Assembly (NCBI GenBank): GCA_005880805.1
Contig: VBFZ01000096.1
Span: forward strand, 1 to 9,726
Length of the DNA stretch: 9,726 bases
From: Chloroflexota bacterium
GTDB lineage: Bacteria; Chloroflexota; Limnocylindria; Limnocylindrales; CSP1-4
Direction: 5' to 3'
In this document: positions 1 to 7,100 of the stretch, piece after piece
How the letters are laid out: every line of letters starts with the position of its first letter
How positions within the stretch are numbered: the stretch's first letter is position 1
Notes under the pieces: model-generated
The model's database searches: none
What the model was told of the DNA's origin: nothing
The model's input: the letters and a program-made list of their open reading frames with translations, nothing else
Translations under genes and position numbers: made by a program

Positions 1-1
1 G

Positions 2-583
2 CAGACCCGCCAGAGCGACGGCAGCTTCACGGTTGAATCGATCGAAGTCGTCCTACCCCGCGTCGCAGGCACCGTCACCGCAGTCAACGGGAACAGCTTC
101 ACTCTCAAGAGCCGCGACGGGACGACGTGGACGATCGGCGTGAACGGCTCGACCACCTACACGGTCGGGTCAAAGACCGGCGCGAAGAGCGACGTCAAGA
201 CCGGCGCCGAGGTCTTCGTCGAGGGGACCCAGGCTTCCGGCAATAACCTGACCGCCGCAGCTGTGCACATCCAGCTGCCTCGGGTGGCCGGTGAAGTGAC
301 GGCCAAGAACGAAAACACGCTGACCGTGAAGCGCTTCGACGGGACGACGCTCAAGGTCACCGTGTCCGGGAGCACGACCTACCAGGTCAGGGGCGTCAAC
401 AGCCCGAGCCTGGCGGACGTCAAGGTGGGGAACTTCATCGTCGCCGAAGGCACGCAGAACGCTGACGGTTCGATCGAGGCCTCCAGCGTGTTCGCCGGGA
501 CCGTGGGCCCGCGGAAGCTTCCTGGTCGACCGTTCGCGCCCGCGCCGAACGCGTCGCCGGGGGCGTCGAGCTCAGGCGGCTAG
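2..583 (+). CDS. DUF5666 tandem-repeat protein, C-terminal part (5' end outside window)
   Basis: The reading frame is open from the window edge to TAG at 581-583, so the N-terminus is missing; the GTG at 140 lies inside a repeat and is not the start. The 193 visible residues hold the end of one repeat and two complete 74-codon repeats (56-277 and 278-499). Each starts with LPRVAG-x-VTA and runs through DGTT, a GSTTY strand, DVK-x-G and an EGTQ turn. This is the pattern of DUF5666, a small beta-barrel-like domain common in exported proteins of high-GC bacteria. A Pro/Ala/Ser/Gly-rich tail of about 25 residues follows. There are no cysteines or catalytic motifs. A surface or periplasmic role is likely because relatives usually carry a signal peptide or lipobox, but that part is not visible. 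The molecular function is unknown. The gene converges on the next gene and overlaps it by 4 bp. Confidence 0.85.
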   Translation, partial: QTRQSDGSFTVESIEVVLPRVAGTVTAVNGNSFTLKSRDGTTWTIGVNGSTTYTVGSKTGAKSDVKTGAEVFVEGTQASGNNLTAAAVHIQLPRVAGEVTAKNENTLTVKRFDGTTLKVTVSGSTTYQVRGVNSPSLADVKVGNFIVAEGTQNADGSIEASSVFAGTVGPRKLPGRPFAPAPNASPGASSSGG

Positions 584-1371
584 ACGCTCTCGCGCACCTG
601 CTCGACGATGAACTCGCGACGGGAGGGGGTCAGGCTCCGCTGCGGTGGCAGGGAGGCGAGATAGGCAGGCACCTGATCGCGCGTGATGACCGCACATGCG
701 GGCGTCCGCTGGATCCGGTTGTCCGGAACCACCAGGGCGGCATAGACCTTCACCACGAAGTCGCGGTCCTCGGCGGCGATCCAGCGGCGAACACGCTCAG
801 CGTCGCGGGCCGCTCGTTCGAGTGGGTTCTCGGTCGGCAGCCAGCGTCGGCGACCCACGCGAACCTCCCATTTGCCGCCGACGTAGCGGATGTAGCTGGG
901 CGGCGGCAGCGTCTCGAAGATCGCCACGCCGTGAGGGCCCACGACCAGTTCCGGAATGACGTAGCCGTCTGAAAGGCGGACCTTCGTCGCGACCACGAAG
1001 TCGTCCGAGAGGGTGCGAGCGAAGGCTTCGACGTGCGCGCGTTGGGGACGGGTGAGTGCGAGCCGCTCGACCACGCTCCCGAGCCGGGCGAGCCCGATGA
1101 TCACGAATGCAGCGGGGGCAATGAGCGCGAGCGACCAGGCCAGGGCGCCGACCACCATCTGGGTGGGGCCCGGGCGTCCCGGGGTCATCAGGCGCTCGGC
1201 GAACGAAGTTCCGAAGGCCAGCGCGGCGATCGCCAGTCCGGCGCAGAGCAGGGCAACGCCGACGACTGCTCCGCCGATGATTGGAAGAAGGGGTGAGGCC
1301 GACCCGGAGGGACGCCGGGCCCGAATGACCTGCATGCGGAAAGGTTCTTCGATCGTGCCCACGCGAGCCAT
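580..1371 (-). CDS. two-TM membrane protein with degenerate NERD-like domain
   Basis: This 263-aa protein has two hydrophobic helices (about 29-53 and 72-95) followed by a soluble domain of about 165 residues. That domain resembles NERD, the nuclease-related fold of the PD-(D/E)xK type. It has a strand and turn LVVGPHGVAIFE (142-153), a glycine-containing GGKWEVR segment (165-171), an NPLERAARDAERVRRWI helix (182-198) and a VYAALVVPDN strand (209-218). Active NERD proteins normally have an Asp before the VVGP strand and E-x-K after it. Here the Asp position is Glu141, Glu153 is kept, and the Lys position is Leu155, so catalysis is unlikely. The start is ATG at 1371 with no clear Shine-Dalgarno; Met13 is an alternative. 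It diverges from the SH3-like protein gene. It is probably membrane-anchored with the NERD-like part cytoplasmic. The NERD assignment is by pattern only and moderately sure; the function is unknown. Confidence 0.75.
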   Translation of the reverse strand: MARVGTIEEPFRMQVIRARRPSGSASPLLPIIGGAVVGVALLCAGLAIAALAFGTSFAERLMTPGRPGPTQMVVGALAWSLALIAPAAFVIIGLARLGSVVERLALTRPQRAHVEAFARTLSDDFVVATKVRLSDGYVIPELVVGPHGVAIFETLPPPSYIRYVGGKWEVRVGRRRWLPTENPLERAARDAERVRRWIAAEDRDFVVKVYAALVVPDNRIQRTPACAVITRDQVPAYLASLPPQRSLTPSRREFIVEQVRESV

Positions 1372-1636
1372 GGCCAGATCGGGCTAGCCCGGAAATGCTT
1401 CAGCAGGACTCGCCCCCGCTGGTCAACCCAACCTAACCGCCCACGCCGGTTCCGGGATGCACCGAGTTGATCGGGGCCGAGCCGCAGCCGGTCCCGGTAC
1501 CCGCTGCCGCCCGGGCTGGCCCGAGACCGCCATCCGGTCGGCCGGGGGGACACCCGTACCATTGCGGCAGGCCTCGTGGCGCAAGCATGCTGCCCCCGCT
1601 TCGGGAACGCAGAACCCGGCGCGGAGGCCTCATTCG
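1372..1636. other. divergent intergenic region
   Basis: This 265-bp spacer separates two divergently read genes. It holds the palindrome at 1380-1391 and a possible -10 hexamer TACCAT at 1557-1562 facing right, with no recognisable -35. The GGAGG at 1623-1627 lies 9 nt before the TTG at 1637. The frame of the downstream gene is open back to an ATG at 1457, but the predicted residues there are a Pro/Arg/Gly-rich run without secondary-structure character. I therefore treat 1457-1636 as leader rather than coding. No small gene or RNA is evident. Confidence 0.4.
1380..1391. promoter_or_regulatory. 12-bp perfect palindrome upstream of the NERD-like gene
   Basis: CGGGCTAGCCCG is perfectly self-complementary and ends 8 bp before the ATG of the leftward gene. 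It could be an operator for a dimeric regulator. A perfect palindrome without a loop is less suited to an RNA hairpin, although a 4-bp stem with a CTAG loop is possible. The role is inferred from position only. Confidence 0.35.
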
Positions 1637-1639
1637 TTG
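1623..1639 (+). promoter_or_regulatory. Shine-Dalgarno and TTG start of the SH3-like membrane protein
   Basis: GGAGG at 1623-1627 is followed after 9 nt by an in-frame TTG (1637-1639). The first hydrophobic segment begins 21 codons later, a normal spacing for a signal or anchor sequence. The alternative start, ATG at 1457, has no such site and would add 60 residues of unpromising sequence before the helix. Confidence 0.5.
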
Positions 1640-3139
1640 ATCCGCTCATCGCTCCGCCCCGGCGATCGCGCGCTCTGCGCACGCCGATCGGCGCGAGCCA
1701 TCGCCGTCACCCTCGGATCGCTGTTCGTGTTCTTCGCGCTGCTCGCCGGAACGGTCGCCGGCGTCGAGGGCCCGACGAGCCTGGCGAATCCCTCCGTCTC
1801 GCCGCGCTCCGGCTCACCAACGACCAGCGTTTCGTTCGCGGTCGAGTACCGGAATCGCGAGGGTTCCGCGCCCGCCTACGTCCGCGTGGTGATCGACGGG
1901 CAACGCCATTCCATGCGCGCATCCGGCCCGCTCAGCTACAAGAGCGGGGTGCGCTTCACTTACCGGACGACGCTGCGGGCGGGCACCCATCGCATCTCGT
2001 TCCAGGCGGCGGACACCCGCCGTTTCACGACGTCCGTCGCCGGGGGCACGGTCCGAATCCAGGCTGCGACCAGCAACCCGGGCTCGGGGACCGGCGGGAG
2101 TGGCGGCTCGGGGTCGGGCGGTTCGACGTCGGGTGGTTCCGCGGGTTCGGGTGCCGGCAACACTTCCGGCGGCTCGGCCGGCGCGGGCTCGACGACCGGC
2201 AGCGGTGGTGGTACGGGCTCGACCAGCGGGTCGGGCGGCGGCGGCTCGAACAATTCGGCAACGGAGGCCGGCTCGGCGACCTCTCCCATTCGCGTGGTTG
2301 GCGATGACGTGCTCCTCGGGGTCCGCGGCGTCCCGCCGGCGGCAGGTGCCGGCGGCGCGATCGGATCCGGCGAGCCGACGACGATTGATTCCGGCCACCC
2401 GAACGGCGGTGTCGGTGGACTGAGTGGCGGCACAAGCGCGTTGCCACCACAGCTCACCGGCGGGTTCGGCGCCCCGACGTGGCAGCTCAGGGCTCTCGCC
2501 GTCGGGATGGGCACGGGCGGGGCGGCCGTCATCGCGATGGCATTCCTGTTCTTCGGCAAGCGGCGCCGCGACGGCGAACAGCCTGCGCCGGACGAGGTCC
2601 TCCAGACTGCCGCCGCGACCGTCGACAGCTACACGGCTGCGACCCAGCTGGTGCCGCCCGTCGCCGGGCAGATCCTCGACCCCGCCGAGCTGGCGATGCC
2701 GCGCTGGCGGCGGCCGTCGCTGCTCGAGGCGCGCAAGAAGGACCCGATCCGCAGCGCGTCCGTCACCTACTCGCTGTCGTTCTCGAGTGGCTCCGTCGGG
2801 CTCGTGGACGGCCTGGAGCGTCGCCGGATCCGCTATCGCGTCGTCCGCCTGCTCGACACGCCCGACGAGCTGCGCGGGACGGAGCTCGGAGTGCTCGACC
2901 GGGGCGACGAGGTCCAGCTCGTGGAGCGGAACGGCCCGTTCTGGTTCGTGCGCTGCCCGGACGGCCGGCAGGGCTGGCTCCACCGCATGACGCTAGGCGA
3001 TGTCGTCGAGGACCCACCGCCCGTCGCGCCGGCACAGCCGATTCCGTCCGCCCAGCCTGCGCCCGCCGCGGAGATCCCGCCGGCGATGCCGGACCAGGAC
3101 GTCCTGTCGTCGTTCCTTCGTCGCGAGGAAGCTCGCTAG
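1637..3139 (+). CDS. membrane protein: Ig-like ectodomain, Gly/Ser stalk, TM helix, cytoplasmic SH3-like domain
   Basis: From the TTG start this is 500 aa. The order is: an Arg-rich N-terminus; a hydrophobic signal or anchor segment (about 21-43); a beta-rich Ig-like domain (about 46-143) with YVRVVIDG, a G-x-L-x-YKSGV turn and GTHRISFQAAD; a Gly/Ser/Thr-rich stalk (about 147-215) and further low-complexity sequence; a second helix (about 285-307) ended by GKRRR; and a charged region with PRWRRPSLLEARKKDP. The last domain (about 396-455) is SH3-like, with RYRVVRLLD, a GVLDRGDEVQLVE turn, WFVRCPDGRQGWLHR and a Pro/Ala-rich tail. The KRRR after helix two puts the C-terminus inside by the positive-inside rule. 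The function is not established; an envelope-spanning scaffold or sensor would fit. An ATG at 1457 is the longer alternative start. The gene faces the methyltransferase gene across a 34-bp spacer. Confidence 0.8.
   Translation: MIRSSLRPGDRALCARRSARAIAVTLGSLFVFFALLAGTVAGVEGPTSLANPSVSPRSGSPTTSVSFAVEYRNREGSAPAYVRVVIDGQRHSMRASGPLSYKSGVRFTYRTTLRAGTHRISFQAADTRRFTTSVAGGTVRIQAATSNPGSGTGGSGGSGSGGSTSGGSAGSGAGNTSGGSAGAGSTTGSGGGTGSTSGSGGGGSNNSATEAGSATSPIRVVGDDVLLGVRGVPPAAGAGGAIGSGEPTTIDSGHPNGGVGGLSGGTSALPPQLTGGFGAPTWQLRALAVGMGTGGAAVIAMAFLFFGKRRRDGEQPAPDEVLQTAAATVDSYTAATQLVPPVAGQILDPAELAMPRWRRPSLLEARKKDPIRSASVTYSLSFSSGSVGLVDGLERRRIRYRVVRLLDTPDELRGTELGVLDRGDEVQLVERNGPFWFVRCPDGRQGWLHRMTLGDVVEDPPPVAPAQPIPSAQPAPAAEIPPAMPDQDVLSSFLRREEAR
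2079..2262 (+). repeat. Gly/Ser low-complexity coding repeat
   Basis: Imperfect GGC/GGT-TCG units encode a GGS/GSG-rich stalk between the ectodomain and the membrane helix of the surrounding gene. This is simple-sequence coding DNA prone to length variation by slippage. It is not a mobile or regulatory repeat. Confidence 0.75.
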
Positions 3140-3145
3140 GGCGAT

Positions 3146-3160
3146 CCGACGAACCGTCGG
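3146..3160. terminator. bidirectional hairpin between convergent genes
   Basis: CCGACG-AAC-CGTCGG forms a 6-bp perfect stem with a 3-nt loop in the 34-bp gap between the stop of the SH3-like gene (3139) and the stop of the methyltransferase gene (3174). It reads the same on both strands and could serve both transcripts. There is no T-tract, so a classical intrinsic terminator is not shown. Confidence 0.45.
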
Positions 3161-3173
3161 GCGCGCTGGCCCG

Positions 3174-3923
3174 TCAGCCCGGGCGGCGCAGGACCACGAT
3201 GTGCTGGTGGGTGATGTTCGGGACGAAGACCTTCGGGTAGCCGTACGGCCGTAGCCGCGTGCCCGCCTGGTACCAGACCAGGTCGCCCTTGGTGACGAAT
3301 CCGACGCGCGAGGCGCGCTCCGCCAGGTCGGCCGCGACGAACCGGTAGCGTCCCTGCTGGTAGGCGTCGCGAACGATCACTGTCGCGTAGCGCCCCGGCT
3401 TCAGCACGCGCGCAAGCTGTCCGAAGACGCGCTCCATCCGCCCCAGGTACGTGTCGTAATCGGCGCTGTTGGCCAGGTCGTGCGGGTCGTCCGTGACCAT
3501 CGCGTAGTCGGTGCGCCGGTTTGCGTGCGATTCAGCGAGCCGGCCGCCCGCCATCGTCATCGGCAGCTGGATGTTGTAGGGCGGGTCGGTCGCCACGAAG
3601 TCGACGCTCTCGGCGGCTAGCTTCGGCAGCAGCGCCAGAGCGTCGCCGACGCGCATCTCGAGGCCGGACGGGTCGAACGATCGGACGCCGGCCGGGTCCG
3701 CGGGACCGATGTCGGCGATGACCGGACCGAGCCCGTCGCGCTCGGCAAGCGCCTCCCGCACCACCCGCTCGAAGATCGCCGCGAAGCGCGGCTCGAGCTC
3801 AACCCCGATCGCCCGCCTCGGGCCTCGGGCAATCGCCGCGCCCAGGAGCGTGCCGCCGACGCCGGCGAACGGATCGAGCACGAGCTCGCCGCCGCGGCTG
3901 AAGAACTCGATGAGGCGCGCCAT
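3174..3923 (-). CDS. DNA methyltransferase (DPPY, N4-cytosine/N6-adenine type), 5' end unresolved
   Basis: This is an S-adenosylmethionine-dependent amino-methyltransferase, 249 aa from the ATG at 3923. Motif I is LDPFAGVGGT (16-25), acidic motif II is VELEP (41-45), motif III is RVGDA (91-95) and catalytic motif IV is TDPPY (112-116). A RVLKPGRYATVIVRDAYQ strand-helix follows. Motif I precedes DPPY, so the order is gamma- or alpha-like rather than the beta order, and no large target-recognition domain is visible. The ATG lies within a conserved block (GANKPPRL|MARLIEFF), and the same frame continues upstream with family-like sequence but no start codon (next entry). The annotated start is therefore probably too short. 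No restriction nuclease is adjacent, so it looks like a solitary methyltransferase. The target site cannot be read from sequence. A tRNA-guanine methyltransferase also uses DPPY but would normally carry a THUMP domain, which is absent. Confidence 0.85.
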   Translation of the reverse strand: MARLIEFFSRGGELVLDPFAGVGGTLLGAAIARGPRRAIGVELEPRFAAIFERVVREALAERDGLGPVIADIGPADPAGVRSFDPSGLEMRVGDALALLPKLAAESVDFVATDPPYNIQLPMTMAGGRLAESHANRRTDYAMVTDDPHDLANSADYDTYLGRMERVFGQLARVLKPGRYATVIVRDAYQQGRYRFVAADLAERASRVGFVTKGDLVWYQAGTRLRPYGYPKVFVPNITHQHIVVLRRPG

Positions 3924-4037
3924 CAGGCGTGGCGGCTTGTTCGCACCGTGGCGCTTGCGGAGCGCGTGGCCCAGCTCGGATGGATAGGCCGTCGACCAGA
4001 CCGACTTCGTGAAGTAGAGCCACTCCTCGCCGGGCTG
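3924..4037 (-). other. in-frame conserved N-terminal block of the methyltransferase, lacking a start codon
   Basis: Reading upstream from the ATG at 3923 in the same frame gives EEWLYFTKSVWSTAYPSELG, then HALRKRHGANKPPRL, and runs into TGA at 4038-4040. I recall FTKSVW and GANKPP-x-LM-x-RLIEFF as usual N-terminal and motif-X-like elements of this methyltransferase type. No ATG, GTG or TTG occurs in these 38 codons. A GTG on the minus strand at 4041-4039 is one frame off. If one base of the GGG run at 4032-4034 (plus strand) were absent, that GTG would read MTAGEEWLYFTKSVW straight into the gene. A true frameshift, an assembly error or a non-standard start are all possible. Confidence 0.6.
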
Positions 4038-4048
4038 TCACGCGCTCA

Positions 4049-4054
4049 AGGGTA
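4049..4054 (-). promoter_or_regulatory. -10 element for the methyltransferase (leaderless type)
   Basis: On the minus strand TACCCT fits the TANNNT -10 pattern and ends 7 nt before the GTG at 4041-4039. That spacing would start transcription at or next to the start codon, as in leaderless mRNAs. There is no Shine-Dalgarno before this GTG and no good -35. Confidence 0.4.
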
Positions 4055-4092
4055 GCGAGGCGCGACACCGGCGGGGCGACCGGGGCGCCCCG

Positions 4093-4115
4093 ACAACGCC
4101 TTCGGCCGGCGTTGT
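4093..4115. promoter_or_regulatory. inverted repeat midway between divergent promoters
   Basis: ACAACGCC (4093-4100) and its exact complement GGCGTTGT (4108-4115) flank a 7-nt spacer. The centre at 4104 is within 2 bp of the midpoint between the two proposed start codons (4041 and 4163). The size and symmetry suit a dimeric regulator, possibly the LuxR-type product itself. A simple RNA hairpin is the alternative. Confidence 0.45.
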
Positions 4116-4126
4116 TCGCCCGAAGC

Positions 4127-4156
4127 CGGATTCCAACGGATTCGGACTCGTAGAAT
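4127..4156 (+). promoter_or_regulatory. promoter of the LAL regulator with direct repeats and leaderless -10
   Basis: TAGAAT at 4151-4156 matches the -10 consensus and ends 6 nt before the ATG at 4163, placing the expected transcript start at the start codon. Upstream, CGGATTC occurs twice (4127-4133 and 4137-4143) with a 10-bp period, at about -36 and -26. Two sites one helical turn apart suggest a protein-binding element. No TTGACA-like -35 is seen. Confidence 0.5.
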
Positions 4157-4162
4157 GCCGCA

Positions 4163-7100
4163 ATGGCCCCCGGGTTTACGAGCGCGCGCTTCGTGGGGCG
4201 AGAGCGGGAGCTGCAGCGCCTCGCCGTGGCACTCGATCGCGCTGCGAGCGGCCGTCCGACCGCCGTGCTCGTCGCGGGCAGCAGCGGGATCGGGATCTCA
4301 CGGCTGCTCGGCGAAGCGCAGAAGCGGCTCGCCGCGCTATCGGAGCCGTTCACGGTCCTGCGCGGCCAGCCGGTCGCCGCCACCCTCGGCAGGCCCTACG
4401 CGCCCGTCGTCGCCGGTCTCGCGCCGATCCTCGAGGGATCGACAGACGACGCCCTGACGAACCTCGCCGGGCCTGCGGCGCCCCAGCTCGCACGGCTCGT
4501 GCCGTCCCTGGCGCCGCGGCTCTCGAACCTTGGCCTGATCCCCGAGCGACCGGCCATCATTGCGCCCGAACGCCGCCAGGGCCGCATCCTGGAAGGCATC
4601 CACGGACTCCTGACCCGGATGGGCGAACAGCAGCCGATCGTGCTGATGCTCGAGGACCTCCACCACGCGGACAGCGCGACACGTGCCCTGACCACGTTCC
4701 TCGCGCGCGTCTCGCGCCCCCAGCGGGTGTGCCTCCTCGTCACCTACCAGCCCGACCAGGTGACGCGCTCGCATCCGCTGCACGGCGACCTCGCACTCAT
4801 CGCGGACTCGCAGCGACCGCCTGAGCGCATCGACCTCGGGCCGCTCGACCGCCACGAGCTCGCGAGCCTGTACGAGGGCATCGAGGGCGAGCGTCCGTCC
4901 GCCTCGATCCTCCTCCTGCTTGCCGAACGGTCGCGGGGCAACCCGCTTGTGACCGAGGAGCTGCTCGCCGTCCGACGCGAAGGCTCGCCGGCGGCCGCCA
5001 CGGGGTCGCTCGCCGAGATCATGGCGGCACGCCTTGCACGGCGGTCGCCCGAGTGCCGGCGGGTGCTGCGCCTGCTCGCCTCCGCCGGCGCCGCCGTGAG
5101 CGCGGCCGAGCTGGCCGAGGCTGCCGAGGCGCTCGAGCAGAGCATGACCGGGCTGCCGCCGCGCTCGACGAACGCCCCGCGCCGAGGCGAAGGAGTGCTC
5201 AACGCCGACCTGCGCGCGGGTCTCGCCGAAGCGGTGGACGTCGGCATCCTCCGGATCCAGCCCAAGGCCGGCACGATCCGCGCATCGAGCCTGATCGCGT
5301 TCCGGCACGAAGCGGTCGCGACCGCCGTAGCAGCCGACCTGCTGCCCTTCCAGCGCAGGCGGCACCTCGCGGCGCTGGCACACGGCCTGGCGGCCTCGCC
5401 GTTTGCCGCGGAGCGGTACTGGCTGGCTGCACATGAGACGGTCCGAGCCCGTGAGGCGGCGATCGAAGCGGCCGGCCTGGCGGAGTCGACCGACGCGCCG
5501 GAGGACGCTCTCGAGCACCTCGAGCTCGCCCTCGAGCTGACGGAGCTGCGCGACCAGCCCGCGGCGGATCTCGTTTCCGTGCCGGCGCCGGTCCTCCACG
5601 AGCTCCACGCGAGGGCAGCCGAGCTGGCGTTCGCTGCCGGCCGGCCCGACCGCGCTGTGGCCTTCGCCGAGGCCGCGATCAGCCGCGCCGACGAGCGGCG
5701 CGGTCGAGCCGCGCTCGGCCTCCTCTACGACCGGCTGGGCCGCTACCGGCGCGCGGCGGGCGACTCCGACAACGCCCTGGCCGCCCATCGACGCGCCGTC
5801 GAGCTGACTCCGCGCGAGCCGACCGTCGAACGCGCGGCCGTCCTGGGCTCCCTCGCACAGGTCAAGATGCTCGAGGGCGTCTTCTCGGAGGCCGAGCGTC
5901 TCGCCCAGGATGCCCTCGAGATTGCGCGATCGCTCGGCGAGGCCGCCCAACCGGAGGCGGTTCACGCGCTGATCACGCTCGGCGTGTCGCGCGGCTGGGG
6001 CGAGGATCCGGAATCGGGTGTCGCCATGCTCCAGGAGGCGCGCCGGCAGGCCCAGGCGATCGAGGACCTCGAAGCGATCTTCCGGGCGACGGCGAACCTG
6101 ACCACCGTCCTCGACCTCCTCGGTCGACGTGAGCAGGCCGTCAAGGTCGCGTTCGAGGGCATCGTCGAGGCGCGGCGCGGCGGGCTCGAGTCCGTCTACG
6201 GCAATTTTCTGCGCGGCAACGCCGCGGACTCGTTGTTCCTCCTCGGCCGGTGGCAGGAGTCGCGCGAACTTTCACTCACGGCGCTCGAGTGGAGCCCGGC
6301 CGGCGTGTCGCTGATCAACTCGGCCGGGAACCTGGCGACGGTCGAGATCGAGCGTGACGGCGGAGAACTTGCCGGGCGCCTGTTGGGCCAGCTGCTGCTC
6401 CAGGTCGAGACGGTCGGCGACGCCCAGTTCGCGGTGCCGATCTTCCAGGCCGCTGCGTCCTACGCCCTGTGGCACGGGGATCTCGTCGATGCCCGGCTTG
6501 CCGTAGCCCGGGCGTGGGAAATGGCTCGCGTCACCGAGGACTGGGCACTCATCGCGAAGCTGTCGGCCACCGTGGCGCGCGTGGACGCTGCGGTGGTCGC
6601 AGACGCGCGCGGGCGTCGCGACCTCGCAGGGATCGCCGGGGCACGCGAGCGGACATCACGCGTCCTGGCCGAGGCCGAAGCCGCCATCCGGCGCGCCGCG
6701 GTCTCGCCAGCCATGGGCTCCCGCCGCGAAGCTGACGCGTACCTCGCGACCGCCCGCGCCCACCGGATGCTCGCGGACGATCGCCACGAGCCGTCCGTGT
6801 GGGCGTCACTCGCCGACACGTGGGGAGCCCTCGGCGCGCGATACCAGGTCGCATCGGCCCGTTGGCGACAGGCGGAAGCCGCCTTGACCGGCGGGGCCGA
6901 CGCCCGAGTCGCCAGGGTGGCCGCACGGGGGCCCTTGCGCGAGGCGTACGAAGTCGCTTCCGAGCTGGGCGCCCGACCCCTGCTCAAGGAGCTGCGCGAA
7001 CTCGGACGGCGGGCGCTGATCAGCCTGCCCGAACCGACCGCCGACGAGGCAGCCACGCCTGCCGCGGTGGCCATGCCTCCCGGCGACGGTGACGCGCTGG

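Noticed and set aside
1457..1636. 60-residue N-terminal extension of the SH3-like protein from ATG 1457
   Set aside because: No Shine-Dalgarno and no structured sequence, and it would bury the signal segment at residue 80. TTG 1637 has GGAGG at 9 nt. Not excluded.
1814..2983. 389-codon open frame on the minus strand inside the SH3-like protein gene
   Set aside because: Low-complexity Arg/Ala/Gly-rich translation antisense to a well-structured protein; a GC-content artefact.
3174..4037. Restriction-modification or BREX/DISARM-like defence locus
   Set aside because: No nuclease, helicase, phosphatase or specificity subunit is adjacent. The flanking genes are a membrane protein and a transcription regulator, so this is a solitary methyltransferase.
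3799..4383. 194-codon minus-strand frame spanning the divergent region
   Set aside because: It overlaps the methyltransferase motif region and the regulator start in another frame, and its translation is Arg/Pro-rich without motifs.
4337..5965. 542-codon open frame on the minus strand inside the LAL regulator
   Set aside because: Its sequence is Arg/Gly/Leu-rich without recognisable motifs, while the plus strand encodes clear ATPase and TPR features over the same bases. Long antisense frames are expected in high-GC DNA.
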